64,000 nucleotides of DNA from Nocardia speluncae NBRC 108251 (GTDB lineage: Bacteria > Actinomycetota > Actinomycetes > Mycobacteriales > Mycobacteriaceae): contig NZ_BDBZ01000001.1 of assembly GCF_001613245.1 (NCBI RefSeq), forward strand, positions 604,076 to 668,075, in the 5' to 3' direction. The translations under genes and the position numbers were made by a program. The notes below the pieces were generated by a model, which saw only the letters and a list, made by a program, of their open reading frames with translations, was not told the origin of the DNA and searched no databases. This document shows positions 1-9,123 of this stretch, piece by piece. Position 1 is the first letter of the stretch. Each line of letters starts with the position of its first letter.

Positions 1-1
1 T

Positions 2-361
2 GTCGCACCCATCCCGGACGAAGCCTACGGCCGGGGCGCGCCGCTACCGGCTCCCCGCGAACCCGATCTGGTGATCACCGCACTGCTGTGGTTCCTGCTC
101 GCCACGCTGGCCATTGTCTCGGTGGTCATCTCCCCGTGGTTCCTACTGGCGATGGGCGTCTGCGAAGGGCGTACCGGGTGCAGTACCGATCCGAGTACCG
201 GGAACTGGATCATCGTGCTGGGTGGCTGCTTCGGCTTCTTGATCGGCGCCGCCACCTCGGTGAACGCGGCACGTAGCGGGCGTGCGCTGTATCCGGGCGC
301 GCTGATCGGGGTGGTGCTGGTGCTGGCCGCCTGGTTGGCGGGCTCGCTACTGATGGGCTGA
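2..361 (+). CDS. Small membrane protein, 5' end outside window
   Basis: The reading frame is open from the window edge, so the true start is probably upstream. A GTG at 71 is the first start codon inside the window. The visible N-terminus is a short Pro/Ala-rich stretch. Three hydrophobic segments follow, near window residues 24-50, 70-90 and 98-118, separated by a short loop with two cysteines (CEGRTGC). This predicts an integral membrane protein of the cytoplasmic membrane. No catalytic motif is visible and I do not recognise the family. It is convergent with the SRPBCC gene on the other strand. Confidence 0.6.
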   Translation, partial: VAPIPDEAYGRGAPLPAPREPDLVITALLWFLLATLAIVSVVISPWFLLAMGVCEGRTGCSTDPSTGNWIIVLGGCFGFLIGAATSVNAARSGRALYPGALIGVVLVLAAWLAGSLLMG

Positions 362-372
362 CCGGGACGGAC

Positions 373-408
373 CGCGCAGCCCGCCCCGGTCACACTCAGG
401 GCTGCGCG
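373..408. terminator. Hairpin between convergent genes
   Basis: A 10-bp inverted repeat (CGCGCAGCCC at 373-382 and its complement at 399-408) lies between the stop of the small membrane protein and the stop of the SRPBCC gene, and overlaps the latter's last codons. An alternative 8-bp stem (TGACCGGG with CCCGGTCA) overlaps it. It has no T tract, so this is only a plausible bidirectional terminator. Confidence 0.35.
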
Positions 409-905
409 GGGGCGAACCGGTGGTCGGTGTAGCGGCGAAGGTTGGCCAGGAACCGACGGAACGCCATATTCATGAACGGTGTCGCCACGAACGCCGTGAA
501 ACGCGCAGGACCGGCCAGGCTCTGCGCGAGCGTCCAGGTGAGCCGGCATCCCTCGGGGGTCGGTATGATCCGGTAATCCTCAGCGAAGGCCCTCAGCGCG
601 CCGGTGGAAGAACTGTTGAACCGGAACGCCATCCGGGTATTCGGTTCCCAGACCAGGAACTCCTCGTCACCGACCAGCCCGCCACGCATATGGACCACCC
701 GGGTCGTCCCGACGCCACGGGGTTCCGGGCTGGTCCAGGTGACCTTGGTGATCACGCTCGCCCACTGCGGCCAGGAATCGGCATCGGCCAGCACCTCGAA
801 CAACTGCTCGGGGGTGACCGCAAGATCTACGCTGTTACTGCATCGCACCGGCGCGTTTTCGAGGAATTCGAGCCCGACCCGTTCGCACGGCCGCATGGTG
901 CTCAT
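396..905 (-). CDS. SRPBCC family protein (polyketide cyclase/dehydrase-like)
   Basis: The protein has 169 residues when started at the ATG at 905; a second ATG nine bases on gives 166. The N-terminal pattern NSVDLAVTPEQLFEVLADAD followed by SWPQW is typical of the START/SRPBCC helix-grip fold. The chain then alternates beta strands and ends in a long amphipathic helix (FMNMAFRRFLANLRRY). Such proteins bind hydrophobic ligands in a central cavity, and a catalytic role cannot be assigned from sequence. The open frame extends about 46 codons further upstream, but that part is arginine-rich and looks non-coding. It is followed divergently by no obvious partner. Confidence 0.75.
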   Translation of the reverse strand: MSTMRPCERVGLEFLENAPVRCSNSVDLAVTPEQLFEVLADADSWPQWASVITKVTWTSPEPRGVGTTRVVHMRGGLVGDEEFLVWEPNTRMAFRFNSSSTGALRAFAEDYRIIPTPEGCRLTWTLAQSLAGPARFTAFVATPFMNMAFRRFLANLRRYTDHRFAPAQP

Positions 906-1130
906 CGCCGGCCACCGCCGATCTCGTGCTCCGGTCCCCGATTCGCACGCATTTCCATGCGCCTGTTCCTCTCGTCGCTCGGCACAGCCACGGAAAACCG
1001 GCTGCGCACCGATGGTGACACCTGTCCAGTTGTATGTCCACATCTCCCCCGGGTCCCCGCCGGCCGGTCCGGCTCATCGACAACGGTGCCCCGGTTTACG
1101 TGGCACCCGGAGCAGTACGCCCGCCACGCG

Positions 1131-1358
1131 TTACTCGCGTTGCGGGCGGGCGAACATCTCGAGGTGACCACAGCGCACGCACCGGTAGGTGTCGACCGCG
1201 CGCCGCAGCCTGCCGATGCGTTTGGCGGCGCCGAAAATCCCACGCTCCAGCGCACCTTCGATCCACCGCACATGCCCGCCGGATCCCTGCCCGCGCCCCT
1301 CGAGGAAACCCGGCTCCAGTTCCGTTCCGGCGCAGTATGTGCACCTCAATTCCCTCAT
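1131..1358 (-). CDS. Small zinc-ribbon protein (PF20097-like)
   Basis: This 75-residue protein starts at the ATG at 1358 (MRELRCTYC). It carries two CxxC knuckles, CTYC near residue 5 and CVRC near residue 63, spaced as in a zinc ribbon. Between them is a conserved-looking GFLEGRGQGSGGHVRWIEG stretch and a basic helix (AAKRIGRLRR). Proteins of this layout are annotated in actinobacteria as PF20097/DUF6487 with no known function. A longer start at 1496 would add cysteine-poor, atypical sequence and is less likely. Confidence 0.65.
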   Translation of the reverse strand: MRELRCTYCAGTELEPGFLEGRGQGSGGHVRWIEGALERGIFGAAKRIGRLRRAVDTYRCVRCGHLEMFARPQRE

Positions 1359-1556
1359 TCGACAATCATCGCCGATCTGCGCGGGCTCGGCCCGTGTCGT
1401 TGCGCCACGCAACGGACACAGGGAGCACGCGGCCAATCCTGCCGTATCGGCCGACGGTGTCATCGCCGGCGAGCCGGCCCACGATGGGCAGTACACGGCA
1501 GCAATTCACACCGGCTCGGAATACAGGTCGCGCCATCACGTGAACCGTCCCAGCGC

Positions 1557-2498
1557 TCACGCGCCCATGGCTCGCGCAAGATGAGGCCAGGAATCGTGCA
1601 GGTCGTATTCGAACTGGCCCCATGTGTGCGCACCAGCCGGCCGGTCCATGTGCACAGCAGCCACTCCGAGTTGGCCGAGTCGCCCGGCGAAAGCCGAGGT
1701 ACAGGCACTGGCGATGGCCTCGACTGGCGGAAAACCCCAGCCGCGGTCGATGGTGCCCGGAATCCCCGAGGCGGCGGACAGATACACCGTCGTGCCCGCG
1801 AGCCGCGCAGCGTGCCGGAAGGCGTCGTGCGCCTGCCAGCCGGGCCCACCGGGCGGACCCCACATATTGCCGGGGTTACCGCCGCCGCGGAGCACCTGCG
1901 CGGCGACCATCGCGACCCCGGCCGCGTCAGCGGACCAGGGGCAGCCGCTGTAGGAAGCGACCGCCTGGTACCGGCCGGGTGCCTGGATCGCAAGGTCCAC
2001 TGCCGAGCCGCCACTCATGGACACACCGGCTATCGCATTGCGGCCGGTGGTGGCGAACCGGTCGTCCACCACGGCGGGGAGCTCGGCGGTGAGGTAGGTC
2101 TGCCAGCGGGCGCGCCCGAGCGCCGGATCGTCGGTATGCCAATCGGTGTACAGGGTGTACGCGCCGCCGATCGGCATCACCACGTTCACATTCTTGTCGG
2201 CGAAGAACTGCCGGACATCGGTATCGTCCCACCAGGAGATGCCGTCGGTCCCACCACCGATACCGGTGAGCAGGTAGATCGTCGGAGCGGGCCCGCCTCC
2301 GGCCGCCGGGATGACCCGGTTGGTGATCACCGTGTTCATCGCCGGGGAGAACACATCCAGCTGGACGGCGCGCCCGCCGAGTGGCCGTTCCGCATCCACC
2401 CGTGGGCTCGGCGCGGCCGCCGCCGGAGCCGGGACGAACAGTGATACGGCGGCGACGAGCGCCGCACTCGATACCGCGAACAGATATTTCCACCGCAC
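1557..2498 (-). CDS. Secreted esterase of the mycolyltransferase/Ag85 (PF00756) superfamily
   Basis: With the GTG start at 2498 the product has 313 residues and opens with a signal peptide (VRWKYLFAVSSAALVAAVSL, then an alanine-rich AAAA cleavage region), so it is exported. The mature part has the alpha/beta-hydrolase layout of the esterase/antigen 85 family: an oxyanion-type YLLTGIGGG near residue 76, a nucleophile elbow GVSMSGG near residue 160, and a C-terminal GAHTW histidine. In mycolate-bearing bacteria such proteins are corynomycolyl/mycolyl transferases or secreted esterases. The Ag85 trehalose-mycolate residues cannot be checked by eye, so 'esterase' is safer. The longer ATG start at 2591 precedes an Arg-rich tail and would spoil the signal peptide. 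Confidence 0.75.
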   Translation of the reverse strand: MRWKYLFAVSSAALVAAVSLFVPAPAAAAPSPRVDAERPLGGRAVQLDVFSPAMNTVITNRVIPAAGGGPAPTIYLLTGIGGGTDGISWWDDTDVRQFFADKNVNVVMPIGGAYTLYTDWHTDDPALGRARWQTYLTAELPAVVDDRFATTGRNAIAGVSMSGGSAVDLAIQAPGRYQAVASYSGCPWSADAAGVAMVAAQVLRGGGNPGNMWGPPGGPGWQAHDAFRHAARLAGTTVYLSAASGIPGTIDRGWGFPPVEAIASACTSAFAGRLGQLGVAAVHMDRPAGAHTWGQFEYDLHDSWPHLARAMGA

Positions 2499-2825
2499 CT
2501 CTCCCTTGTACCCGTTCTCGCGATGCCGCAACGTCCGGCGGCGTGCCGGTCGCTTCCACCAGTCCCCGTGCGCGGGAACCGAGCCCGGCACGGACAGCGG
2601 GTGCCGGGCCGGATCCGATTACCTGCCGATGCCGGCCCACCCGCCCCGATCGGCCACACGGGCAGGGCGCCGGGACGGCATCGGCGGGTCCGCGCGCGCG
2701 GGCCGCGAGCGACCCGGTAGAAAAGAACAGAGGCAGTCAGCCGTGCTCGCGAGCGAACCGCACCTGTTCGCGGACGCGGTGCGACCGGCCGGAATGGTAC
2801 AACTGTCGAACGAAAGAGCAGGTTC

Positions 2826-4271
2826 ATGGCGTCCTCCACAGCGCGTGCCCAGATCGGGGTCACCGGCCTGGCGGTGATGGGCAGCAATATCGCCCGTAAC
2901 TTCGCCAAGCACGGCTACACCGTGGCCCTGCACAATCGCAGCGTCACCAAGACCGACGCACTACTGGCCGCACACGGCGGCGACGGTGATTTCGTCCGCA
3001 CCGAAACCGTCGCCGAGTTCGTCGCGGCGCTCGAGAAGCCGCGCCGCGTGCTCATCATGGTGAAGGCCGGGGATGCCACCGACGCGGTGATCGAAGAGCT
3101 CGCCGGCGCCATGGAGCCCGGCGATATCATCATCGACGGCGGTAACGCCCTCTACACCGACACCATCCGCCGGGAAGCGGCGTTGCGCGAACGCGGCCTG
3201 AACTTCGTCGGCGCCGGTATCTCCGGTGGCGAGGAGGGCGCACTCAACGGCCCTTCCATCATGCCCGGCGGGCCGGCCGAATCCTATGAATCGCTGGGCC
3301 CGCTGCTGGAGTCGATCGCCGCGCAGGTCGACGGTACCCCGTGCTGCACCCATATCGGTCCCGACGGTTCGGGCCATTTCGTGAAGATGGTGCACAACGG
3401 TATCGAGTACGCGGATATGCAGCTGATCGGCGAGGCCTATCATCTGTTCCGCGCCGCCCTGGACCTGGATCCGAAACAGATCGCCGATATTTTCACCCAG
3501 TGGAATTCCGGCGATCTGGAAAGCTATCTGGTGGAGATCACCGCCGAGGTCCTCGGACAGGTGGATGCGAAAACCGGTAAGCCACTGGTCGACGTGATCG
3601 TCGACGCCGCGGAGCAGAAGGGCACCGGGCGCTGGACGGTGAAATCGGCGCTCGATCTCGGAATCCCGGTGACCGGTATCGCCGAGGCGGTGTTCGCGCG
3701 GGCGCTGTCGGGGTCGCGGGCCCAGCGCGCCGCCGCCAAGGGCCTGGCCGCGGGCGAGCTCGCCGCCAAACCGACCGATATCGCGCAGTTCACCGAGGAT
3801 ATCCGCCAAGCCCTGTACGCCTCCAAGGTTGTCGCCTACGCCCAGGGCTTCGATCAGATCGCCGCGGGGAGCGCGGAGTACGGCTGGGATCTGAAGCCCG
3901 GCGATCTGGCCACCATCTGGCGTGGCGGCTGCATCATCCGCGCCCGCTTCCTGAACCGGATCAAGGAGGCCTACGAAACCGATCCGGCCCTGCCGAGCCT
4001 GATCCTGGACCCGTATTTCCGCAGCGCGATCGAAACCGCGATCGACAGCTGGCGCCGCGTGGTCGCGACCGCGACCCTGCTGGGTATTCCGGTACCGGCG
4101 TTCGCCTCGTCGCTGTCGTACTACGACGCCTTGCGCGCGCAGCGGCTGCCGGCGGCGCTCACGCAGGCCCAGCGCGATTTCTTCGGCGCGCATACCTATG
4201 AGCGGGTGGATGCCGAGGGTAAGTACCACACGCTGTGGAGCGAGGACCGGTCCGAGGTCCGGAGCAGCTGA
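2826..4271 (+). CDS. gnd: 6-phosphogluconate dehydrogenase, NADP-dependent, decarboxylating
   Basis: This 481-residue cytosolic enzyme oxidises and decarboxylates 6-phosphogluconate to ribulose 5-phosphate, producing NADPH in the oxidative pentose phosphate pathway. The Rossmann motif GVTGLAVMGSN lies at residues 11-21. The substrate region shows GISGGEEGALNGPSIMPGG and HFVKMVHNGIEYADMQ with the catalytic lysine, and IIDGGNALY lies near residue 100. The length fits the long form of the family. An AG-rich element (AAAGAGCAGG) lies just before the ATG. In M. tuberculosis gnd1 (Rv1844c) sits between guaB1 and blaR; here it lies about 47 kb from those genes. A strong hairpin follows the stop. Confidence 0.95.
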   Translation: MASSTARAQIGVTGLAVMGSNIARNFAKHGYTVALHNRSVTKTDALLAAHGGDGDFVRTETVAEFVAALEKPRRVLIMVKAGDATDAVIEELAGAMEPGDIIIDGGNALYTDTIRREAALRERGLNFVGAGISGGEEGALNGPSIMPGGPAESYESLGPLLESIAAQVDGTPCCTHIGPDGSGHFVKMVHNGIEYADMQLIGEAYHLFRAALDLDPKQIADIFTQWNSGDLESYLVEITAEVLGQVDAKTGKPLVDVIVDAAEQKGTGRWTVKSALDLGIPVTGIAEAVFARALSGSRAQRAAAKGLAAGELAAKPTDIAQFTEDIRQALYASKVVAYAQGFDQIAAGSAEYGWDLKPGDLATIWRGGCIIRARFLNRIKEAYETDPALPSLILDPYFRSAIETAIDSWRRVVATATLLGIPVPAFASSLSYYDALRAQRLPAALTQAQRDFFGAHTYERVDAEGKYHTLWSEDRSEVRSS

Positions 4272-4277
4272 GTATCC

Positions 4278-4307
4278 GGCGCCGGGCGGATCGGTCCGCC
4301 CGGCGCC
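4278..4307 (+). terminator. Terminator hairpin after gnd
   Basis: A perfect 13-bp stem (GGCGCCGGGCGGA paired with its complement) closes a TCGG loop 6 bases after the gnd stop codon. There is no T-run, which is common for actinobacterial terminators. Confidence 0.7.
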
Positions 4308-4781
4308 GCGCACCCCTGGGCTCCGGTCAGGTGACCAGTTGCAATGGGGTGTGACGTCGGCGCAACGCGATCCTGTGGGGGCGCCGGCGCATCCTGCAAG
4401 GCCACCTCGCCGCGCAGGCGGGCCTGCCGGGGATCCCGCTCGAGCGCGCGGTGGCATCGCCTCACCGGTGAGCTCGCCGACTGGCATGACATCGACGCCG
4501 GACACCGCGGGCGGGCGATCGCGCCGATCGGGTGATCGTGAATCCGGCCGGGCTCGACGATTCGCTCGACGCCTACGCGGAGAGCCCGGTCGCCAGTACG
4601 GGAATATGCCGCGGATGGTCGACCGCAACGATGCGGCAGTCACCGCTGTCTATGTCGGTGGCCGTTTCCGTTTTCGGAGGGGTAACCACCGACCCGGTGC
4701 TCGGGGACTGCGCGCACGGGCCGGTTCCTGCGGGCCGGCCGCCGCTGATCCCGGGGGCAGCTGTCGCGGCGCCGGTCCGTT
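4308..4781. other. Gene-poor stretch between gnd and the oxygenase remnant
   Basis: No credible gene is seen in these roughly 470 bases on either strand. Short pieces on the plus strand (GELADW near 4470, and VIVNPAGLDDSLDAYAE near 4550 in another frame) faintly resemble type II 3-dehydroquinate dehydratase. They are too short and broken to call. Confidence 0.5.
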
Positions 4782-5120
4782 TCAGCGCCTGTCCTCGGGG
4801 ACTGCGAAGGAATCCAGGCCGAAGCTGCGCAGGGTCCCGACCAGTTTCTCGTACTGGAACCGGTTGTATGCCAACGGCTGAAGCAGCAGGCGGTCGGGCA
4901 GGTTCCGCCAGGCCCATTGCAGCAGGCGGACGTATAGTGCGAACTCCTGGTCGTGGCGCGGTTTCAGTTCGAAACCGGTCAGCTGCTGCACTCGCGGATG
5001 CATCACCTTGGACGAGCACACCTGGATCACATGCCCCGCCACCGGCCGCACCAGCAGCCACATCGGAGTGAGCGCTCGCCGGGCCGGGGACGGCAGGCCC
5101 AAGGTGGGCAGCGGAAGGAC
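4782..5120 (-). pseudogene. C-terminal remnant of an MpaB-like oxygenase (DUF2236)
   Basis: About 112 codons remain in frame and end at the natural stop. They read like the end of the oxygenase MpaB family (latex-clearing-protein fold): LPTLGLPSPARRALTPMW, then FELKPRHDQEFALY, LPDRLLLQPLAYNRFQYEK and a final TLRSFGLDSFA. Family members usually have about 270-300 residues, so the N-terminal two thirds are missing. The frame continues to 5306, but from 5120 onward it is the antisense of the adjoining TetR remnant. The upstream gene lost its promoter, so the remnant is almost certainly not expressed. Family assignment is from motif memory. Confidence 0.6.
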
Positions 5121-5129
5121 TTTTCGGCG

Positions 5130-5677
5130 GTGCGTACCGTTGCGTTTTTCGAAGACACCACCATGGTCCGGATCGCCGAAACCGCCGGCGTCGGCGTCGG
5201 CGTCGCCACGGTATACCGGCGGTTCGGCACCAAATCGGCGATCCTGCGCTACGCGCTGATGGCCGAATCGCAGCGGGTCTCGACGATTGTGGCGGATGCG
5301 ATGCACCGATCGGCCGGCCCGGTGGGCGCACTGGCGGATATGTTCGCCGCGTTCGTCAGCGAGGCCGCCGCCCCCTGCTGCTCACTCGCAGTCTGCGGTC
5401 CTCGGGCGGCGCCGGGCAGCTCACCGATTTCCTGACCGGCGACGAAGCGGTCACACAGGGGCGCGACCTGGTGGCGCGTTTCCTGACCTACTGGCAGCAG
5501 CGTGGGGAGCTCGGCAGTTTCGATCCGGATGTGGTGGCCGAGCTGTTCGTCCGGCTCACCATTTCGTTCATCGCCAACCCGCACGGTGTGCTCCCACTCG
5601 GTGACACCGAGGCAGCGCGAGACTTCGCTCGCCGCTACCTGGCACCGCTGATGTACCCACAGTCCGGCAGCGACTGA
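5130..5677 (+). pseudogene. TetR-family regulator, N-terminally truncated and frameshifted
   Basis: The DNA-binding part is clear: TTMVRIAETAGVGVGVATVY followed by RRFGTKSAILRYAL, the TetR recognition region. Helix 1, which normally precedes TTM by about 20 residues, is absent. The frame then runs out near 5371-5375, a run of five C. In another frame the ligand-binding domain continues as LLLTRSLRSSGGAGQLTDFL and goes on to a stop at 5677 (ending RYLAPLMYPQSGSD). A one-base loss in that C run explains the shift. A GTG at 5130 with GGAAGG upstream could start a truncated product. It lies head to head with the oxygenase remnant, which was probably its target. Confidence 0.7.
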
Positions 5678-5688
5678 ACCCGGACCGG

Positions 5689-7896
5689 TCAGACCGGCGA
5701 CAAGGAGACGGGTATGCCGTTGAACACCGCGTTGCCCGAAGGTATATCGAGTACCGAATCATCGGTCAGCGTATTCGCGTTCACGCCGGGGTTCGCGGCC
5801 GCCACCTGTTGCGCGCTGCCGGCGTGACCCCAGCCGTGCGGCAGGCTCACCACCCCGGGCATGATCGTCTCGGTGGGTTCCAGCGGGACGGTCAGCGAAC
5901 CGGCAGCCGATTTCACGATGGCGTGATCACCGAGCCCGAGGCGAGCGATATCGTCGGGATGGATCTGCAGCGTGCAGCGGTTCGTACCGCCGACCAGCCG
6001 GTCCATATTGTGCATCCAGCTGTTGTTCGAGCGCAGATGACGCCGGCCGATGAGCACCAGATCCGCCGGTGCCGCCGCCGAACCGGCGCGCAGTCGCCCG
6101 ATGTCGGCCAGTAATACTTCGGGTGCGAGTTCGACCTTTCCGGAGGCGGTCCGCAGGATTCCGGGAAGGCGGGGCCGCAGCGGGCCGAGGTCGATACCGT
6201 GCGGATTGTCCAGCAGGGTCTGCAAACTCAGCTCGCCACCGTTCCAGGCACCGTAGGGACCCAGGCGGAGCATCAGGTCCAGGCGCTGTTCGGTGGTGGT
6301 GGTGCCGAGCAGATCCGGCCGGCGCTGGACGAAGCCGGCGCGCTGCAGCGTATCGGCGATGACGAATTCGTCGAAGGCGGCGAGCGGATCGAAGTCCGCG
6401 GTGGGGTTGTGCGGTTGCCCGCTCACCGCCGCGCCGAGCCTCACATACACGGCGGCCTCGGAGGGCTGGGCACCGAGCTGTACCAGTGGCGGCGAATACC
6501 GGGCGTAGTTGCGCACCGCGAACTGCAACAGCGCGAAATCGTAGTGCGGGGACTGCACCGGGCGGGGCGGGGGCAGGATCACATCGGCATGCCGGGTGGT
6601 CTCGTTGAGGTAGCGGTCGACGCTCACCATGAATTCCAGCCCGGCGAAGGCTTTGTCCAGCCGGGGGCCGCTCGGCGCGGACAACACCGGATTGCCCGCC
6701 ACAGTGATCAGGGCACGGACCTGCCCCTCACCCGGTGTCGTGATTTCGTCGACGAGGGTGGCGACCGGCAGTTCCCCCATCGCCTCCGGCAGCTGCCGGA
6801 CCCGGCTGCGCCAGCGTCCCGGCCGGAAAGGTTTGGTGCGGACGATCCCGCGTGCGGCGGCGGTCGCGAACATGACCCCACCGGGACGGTCGAGGTTGCC
6901 GGTCAAAGCGTTGAGTACATCCACCAGCCATTGCGTCAGAGTGCCGAATTCCGCTGTGCACGTGCCGATCCGGGCATACACCGCGGCGGTGGGCGCGGCG
7001 GCCAGCTCACGCGCCAGGCGGCGCACGGTATCGGCCGGGACACCGGTGCGCTCGGCGACCAGGTCCGGCGGGAAATCTGCCGCCGCGGCCCGCACCTGGT
7101 CCACACCGTTCGCCGCTACAGCGATATCGGTGAGCCCCTCGGCAAACAGGGTGTGCACGATTCCGAAGAGGAGATAGGCATCTGCACCGGGCCTGATGAA
7201 CAGATGCTCATCCGCGACGGCCGCGGTCCGGGTGCGGCGCGGATCCACCACCACCAGCCGGCCGCCGCGTTCACGTAACGCACGCAAGCGACCGGGGAAA
7301 TCCGGTGCGGTGCATACCGATCCGTTGGACTCGAGCGGGTTGGCGCCCAGCATCAGCAGGTAGCCGGTGCGGTCGAGATCCGGTACCGGCACAGCCAGCG
7401 GGTCACCGAAGAGCAGACCGCAGGCCAGCTGTTTGGGCATCTGGTCCGCGGTACTGGCGGAGAACAGATTCTTCGTACCGAGCGCGCGGATCACCGCCGG
7501 GGCGTACAGAGTGCCCGCGACGGTATGGGCATTGGGATTGCCCAGATACAGCGCGACCGCCTGGTTGCCGTGCGCGGATTTGATCGCGGGAATACGTTCG
7601 GCGATGAGATCGAAGGCTTCGTCCCAGCTCGCGGTGCGCCAGGTGTCGCTCCCTCGATCCCGGATCATCGGCGCGGTGAGGCGATCGGGGTCGCTGTCGA
7701 GGCGGCCGAAGCTCGCCCCTTTCGGGCAGAGGAAACCGGTACTGAACGGGTCCTGTTTATCGCCGCGGACCGCGGTCACCCGGTCGTCGGCGTCCAGGGT
7801 GAGTTCGAGACCGCAGACCGCCTCACACAGCGGGCAGGTGCGCAGCAGATTCCGCGAACCGATCGCGGAATCGATAGGAGACGTAGGTCGGGCCAT
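5689..7896 (-). CDS. Molybdopterin-dependent oxidoreductase (formate dehydrogenase/nitrate reductase superfamily)
   Basis: This 735-residue protein has the DMSO-reductase family layout. An N-terminal [4Fe-4S] site C21-x2-C24-x3-C28-x28-C57 (CPLCEAVC ... FLCPKG) is followed by the molybdopterin domains and a C-terminal cofactor-binding domain with RRHLRSNNSWMHN and VSLPHGWGH. The absence of a twin-arginine signal predicts a cytoplasmic enzyme. Similar actinobacterial proteins are annotated only as molybdopterin oxidoreductases and the substrate is unknown. No electron-transfer subunit or cofactor-insertion gene lies beside it, so it probably uses a soluble partner. Its stop is just 11 bases from the stop of the TetR remnant. 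Confidence 0.85.
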   Translation of the reverse strand: MARPTSPIDSAIGSRNLLRTCPLCEAVCGLELTLDADDRVTAVRGDKQDPFSTGFLCPKGASFGRLDSDPDRLTAPMIRDRGSDTWRTASWDEAFDLIAERIPAIKSAHGNQAVALYLGNPNAHTVAGTLYAPAVIRALGTKNLFSASTADQMPKQLACGLLFGDPLAVPVPDLDRTGYLLMLGANPLESNGSVCTAPDFPGRLRALRERGGRLVVVDPRRTRTAAVADEHLFIRPGADAYLLFGIVHTLFAEGLTDIAVAANGVDQVRAAAADFPPDLVAERTGVPADTVRRLARELAAAPTAAVYARIGTCTAEFGTLTQWLVDVLNALTGNLDRPGGVMFATAAARGIVRTKPFRPGRWRSRVRQLPEAMGELPVATLVDEITTPGEGQVRALITVAGNPVLSAPSGPRLDKAFAGLEFMVSVDRYLNETTRHADVILPPPRPVQSPHYDFALLQFAVRNYARYSPPLVQLGAQPSEAAVYVRLGAAVSGQPHNPTADFDPLAAFDEFVIADTLQRAGFVQRRPDLLGTTTTEQRLDLMLRLGPYGAWNGGELSLQTLLDNPHGIDLGPLRPRLPGILRTASGKVELAPEVLLADIGRLRAGSAAAPADLVLIGRRHLRSNNSWMHNMDRLVGGTNRCTLQIHPDDIARLGLGDHAIVKSAAGSLTVPLEPTETIMPGVVSLPHGWGHAGSAQQVAAANPGVNANTLTDDSVLDIPSGNAVFNGIPVSLSPV

Positions 7897-8043
7897 GACT
7901 CCATCATGGCCCGGCGACCCGGTGCTCGACCAGTGTTCTGCCGATTCCGCGGGTAGAACTGCGGCGGCCCGCCTTCAGTCGATATCGCCTGATCATCCGA
8001 GGACGCCGACTCGGCCGGCCATCGCGCGGTGGAGCGTCCCGGG

Positions 8044-9096
8044 TCAGAGATGCACCACACTGCCCGAATCGGCCGATTCCCGGGCACCCTCCAGGATTCG
8101 CAGACCGGCCAGAGCGTCCCGTGGGTCGACCGGAACCGGTGCGCCGTCGAGTATCGCATCGGCCAGGGCCCGATAGAAGGCGAGATAGTCGCCGGGCAGG
8201 GTCGGAAACACCGCCCCCTCCGGATCGGCGCCGAGGATTCCGTACCGTTCGGATTCCACAGTTCCCCAAGGCTTTCCGTCATCGGGGCGCCGGCCGCTGC
8301 GCAGTGCGGCCTCCTGCGGATCCATCCCGTAGACTTCGTAACCGGCCTTCTCGCCCAATACCCGGAAACGCGGGCCCGGCCGCGGCGCGACCGCGCTGGC
8401 CCACAGATGGGAGCGGACTCCACCGGTGTGGGTCAGCGCCAGGAAGATATCGTCGTCGGTACTCACCCCGGGGCGCCGGGAGTCGAGCTCACAGTAGACC
8501 GCGCCGACCGGACCGAACAGAGTCAGCGCCTGGTCGACGAGATGGCTACCCAGGTCGTAGAGAGTCCCGGCGGCGTCGGCGGCGGTACCGGTCTCCCGCC
8601 AACTCCCCTTGGGCACCGGCCGCCAGCGCTCGAAACGGGATTCGAAACGGCGCACCAGCCCCAGCCGGCCGGATCCGGCCAGTTCGCCGACAGTCCGGAA
8701 ATCACCGTCCCACCGGCGGTTCTGGAACACCGTCAGCACGCTGCCGGATTCCTCGGCATATCGGACCACCTCGGCGGCCTCGGCAGCGGATACCGCGAAC
8801 GGCTTGTCCACCACTACGGCGCTACCGGCGGCGAGCGCCCGCAGTGCCAGTGCGGCGTGAGTGCGGTTGGGTGCAGCGACGACCACCACATCGACCCCGG
8901 ACAGATCCGCGAACAATGCATCGGCATCCGGCAGGACCCGGACACCCGGATGCTCGCGCCGGGCCTGCTCACCCCGCTCCCGCGAGCCTGTCACCACCGC
9001 GGCAACCCGCAGCCGCGGTTCAGCAGCGATCAGCGGTGCGTGGAATACCGACCCGGCCAAGCCATACCCGATGATCGCGACGCCGAGACTGCTCAT
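8044..9096 (-). CDS. Gfo/Idh/MocA family NAD(P)-dependent oxidoreductase
   Basis: The 350-residue protein starts with a Rossmann fold (VAIIGYGLAGSVFHAPLI, residues 7-24). The VVDKPFAVSAAEA motif follows near residue 95, where the lysine-proline pair is the family hallmark (usually EKP). The C-terminal half is the alpha/beta domain with the GTLYDLGSHLVDQAL histidine region near residue 175. Members oxidise or reduce sugar or inositol derivatives in the cytosol. The substrate here cannot be read from the sequence and there is no sugar operon around it. It is 27 bases downstream of the YjbQ gene on the same strand. Confidence 0.85.
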   Translation of the reverse strand: MSSLGVAIIGYGLAGSVFHAPLIAAEPRLRVAAVVTGSRERGEQARREHPGVRVLPDADALFADLSGVDVVVVAAPNRTHAALALRALAAGSAVVVDKPFAVSAAEAAEVVRYAEESGSVLTVFQNRRWDGDFRTVGELAGSGRLGLVRRFESRFERWRPVPKGSWRETGTAADAAGTLYDLGSHLVDQALTLFGPVGAVYCELDSRRPGVSTDDDIFLALTHTGGVRSHLWASAVAPRPGPRFRVLGEKAGYEVYGMDPQEAALRSGRRPDDGKPWGTVESERYGILGADPEGAVFPTLPGDYLAFYRALADAILDGAPVPVDPRDALAGLRILEGARESADSGSVVHL

Positions 9097-9123
9097 ACCC
9101 GCGACGTTACCCGGCGCCGGTGC

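Noticed and set aside
420..2444. Long plus-strand open frame of 674 codons
   Set aside because: It is antisense to the SRPBCC, zinc-ribbon and esterase genes, is rich in Arg/Pro/Gly, and has no domain. GC-rich genomes make many such frames.
2961..4643. 560-codon minus-strand frame through gnd
   Set aside because: It is the antisense shadow of a clear 6-phosphogluconate dehydrogenase gene and has no recognisable motif.
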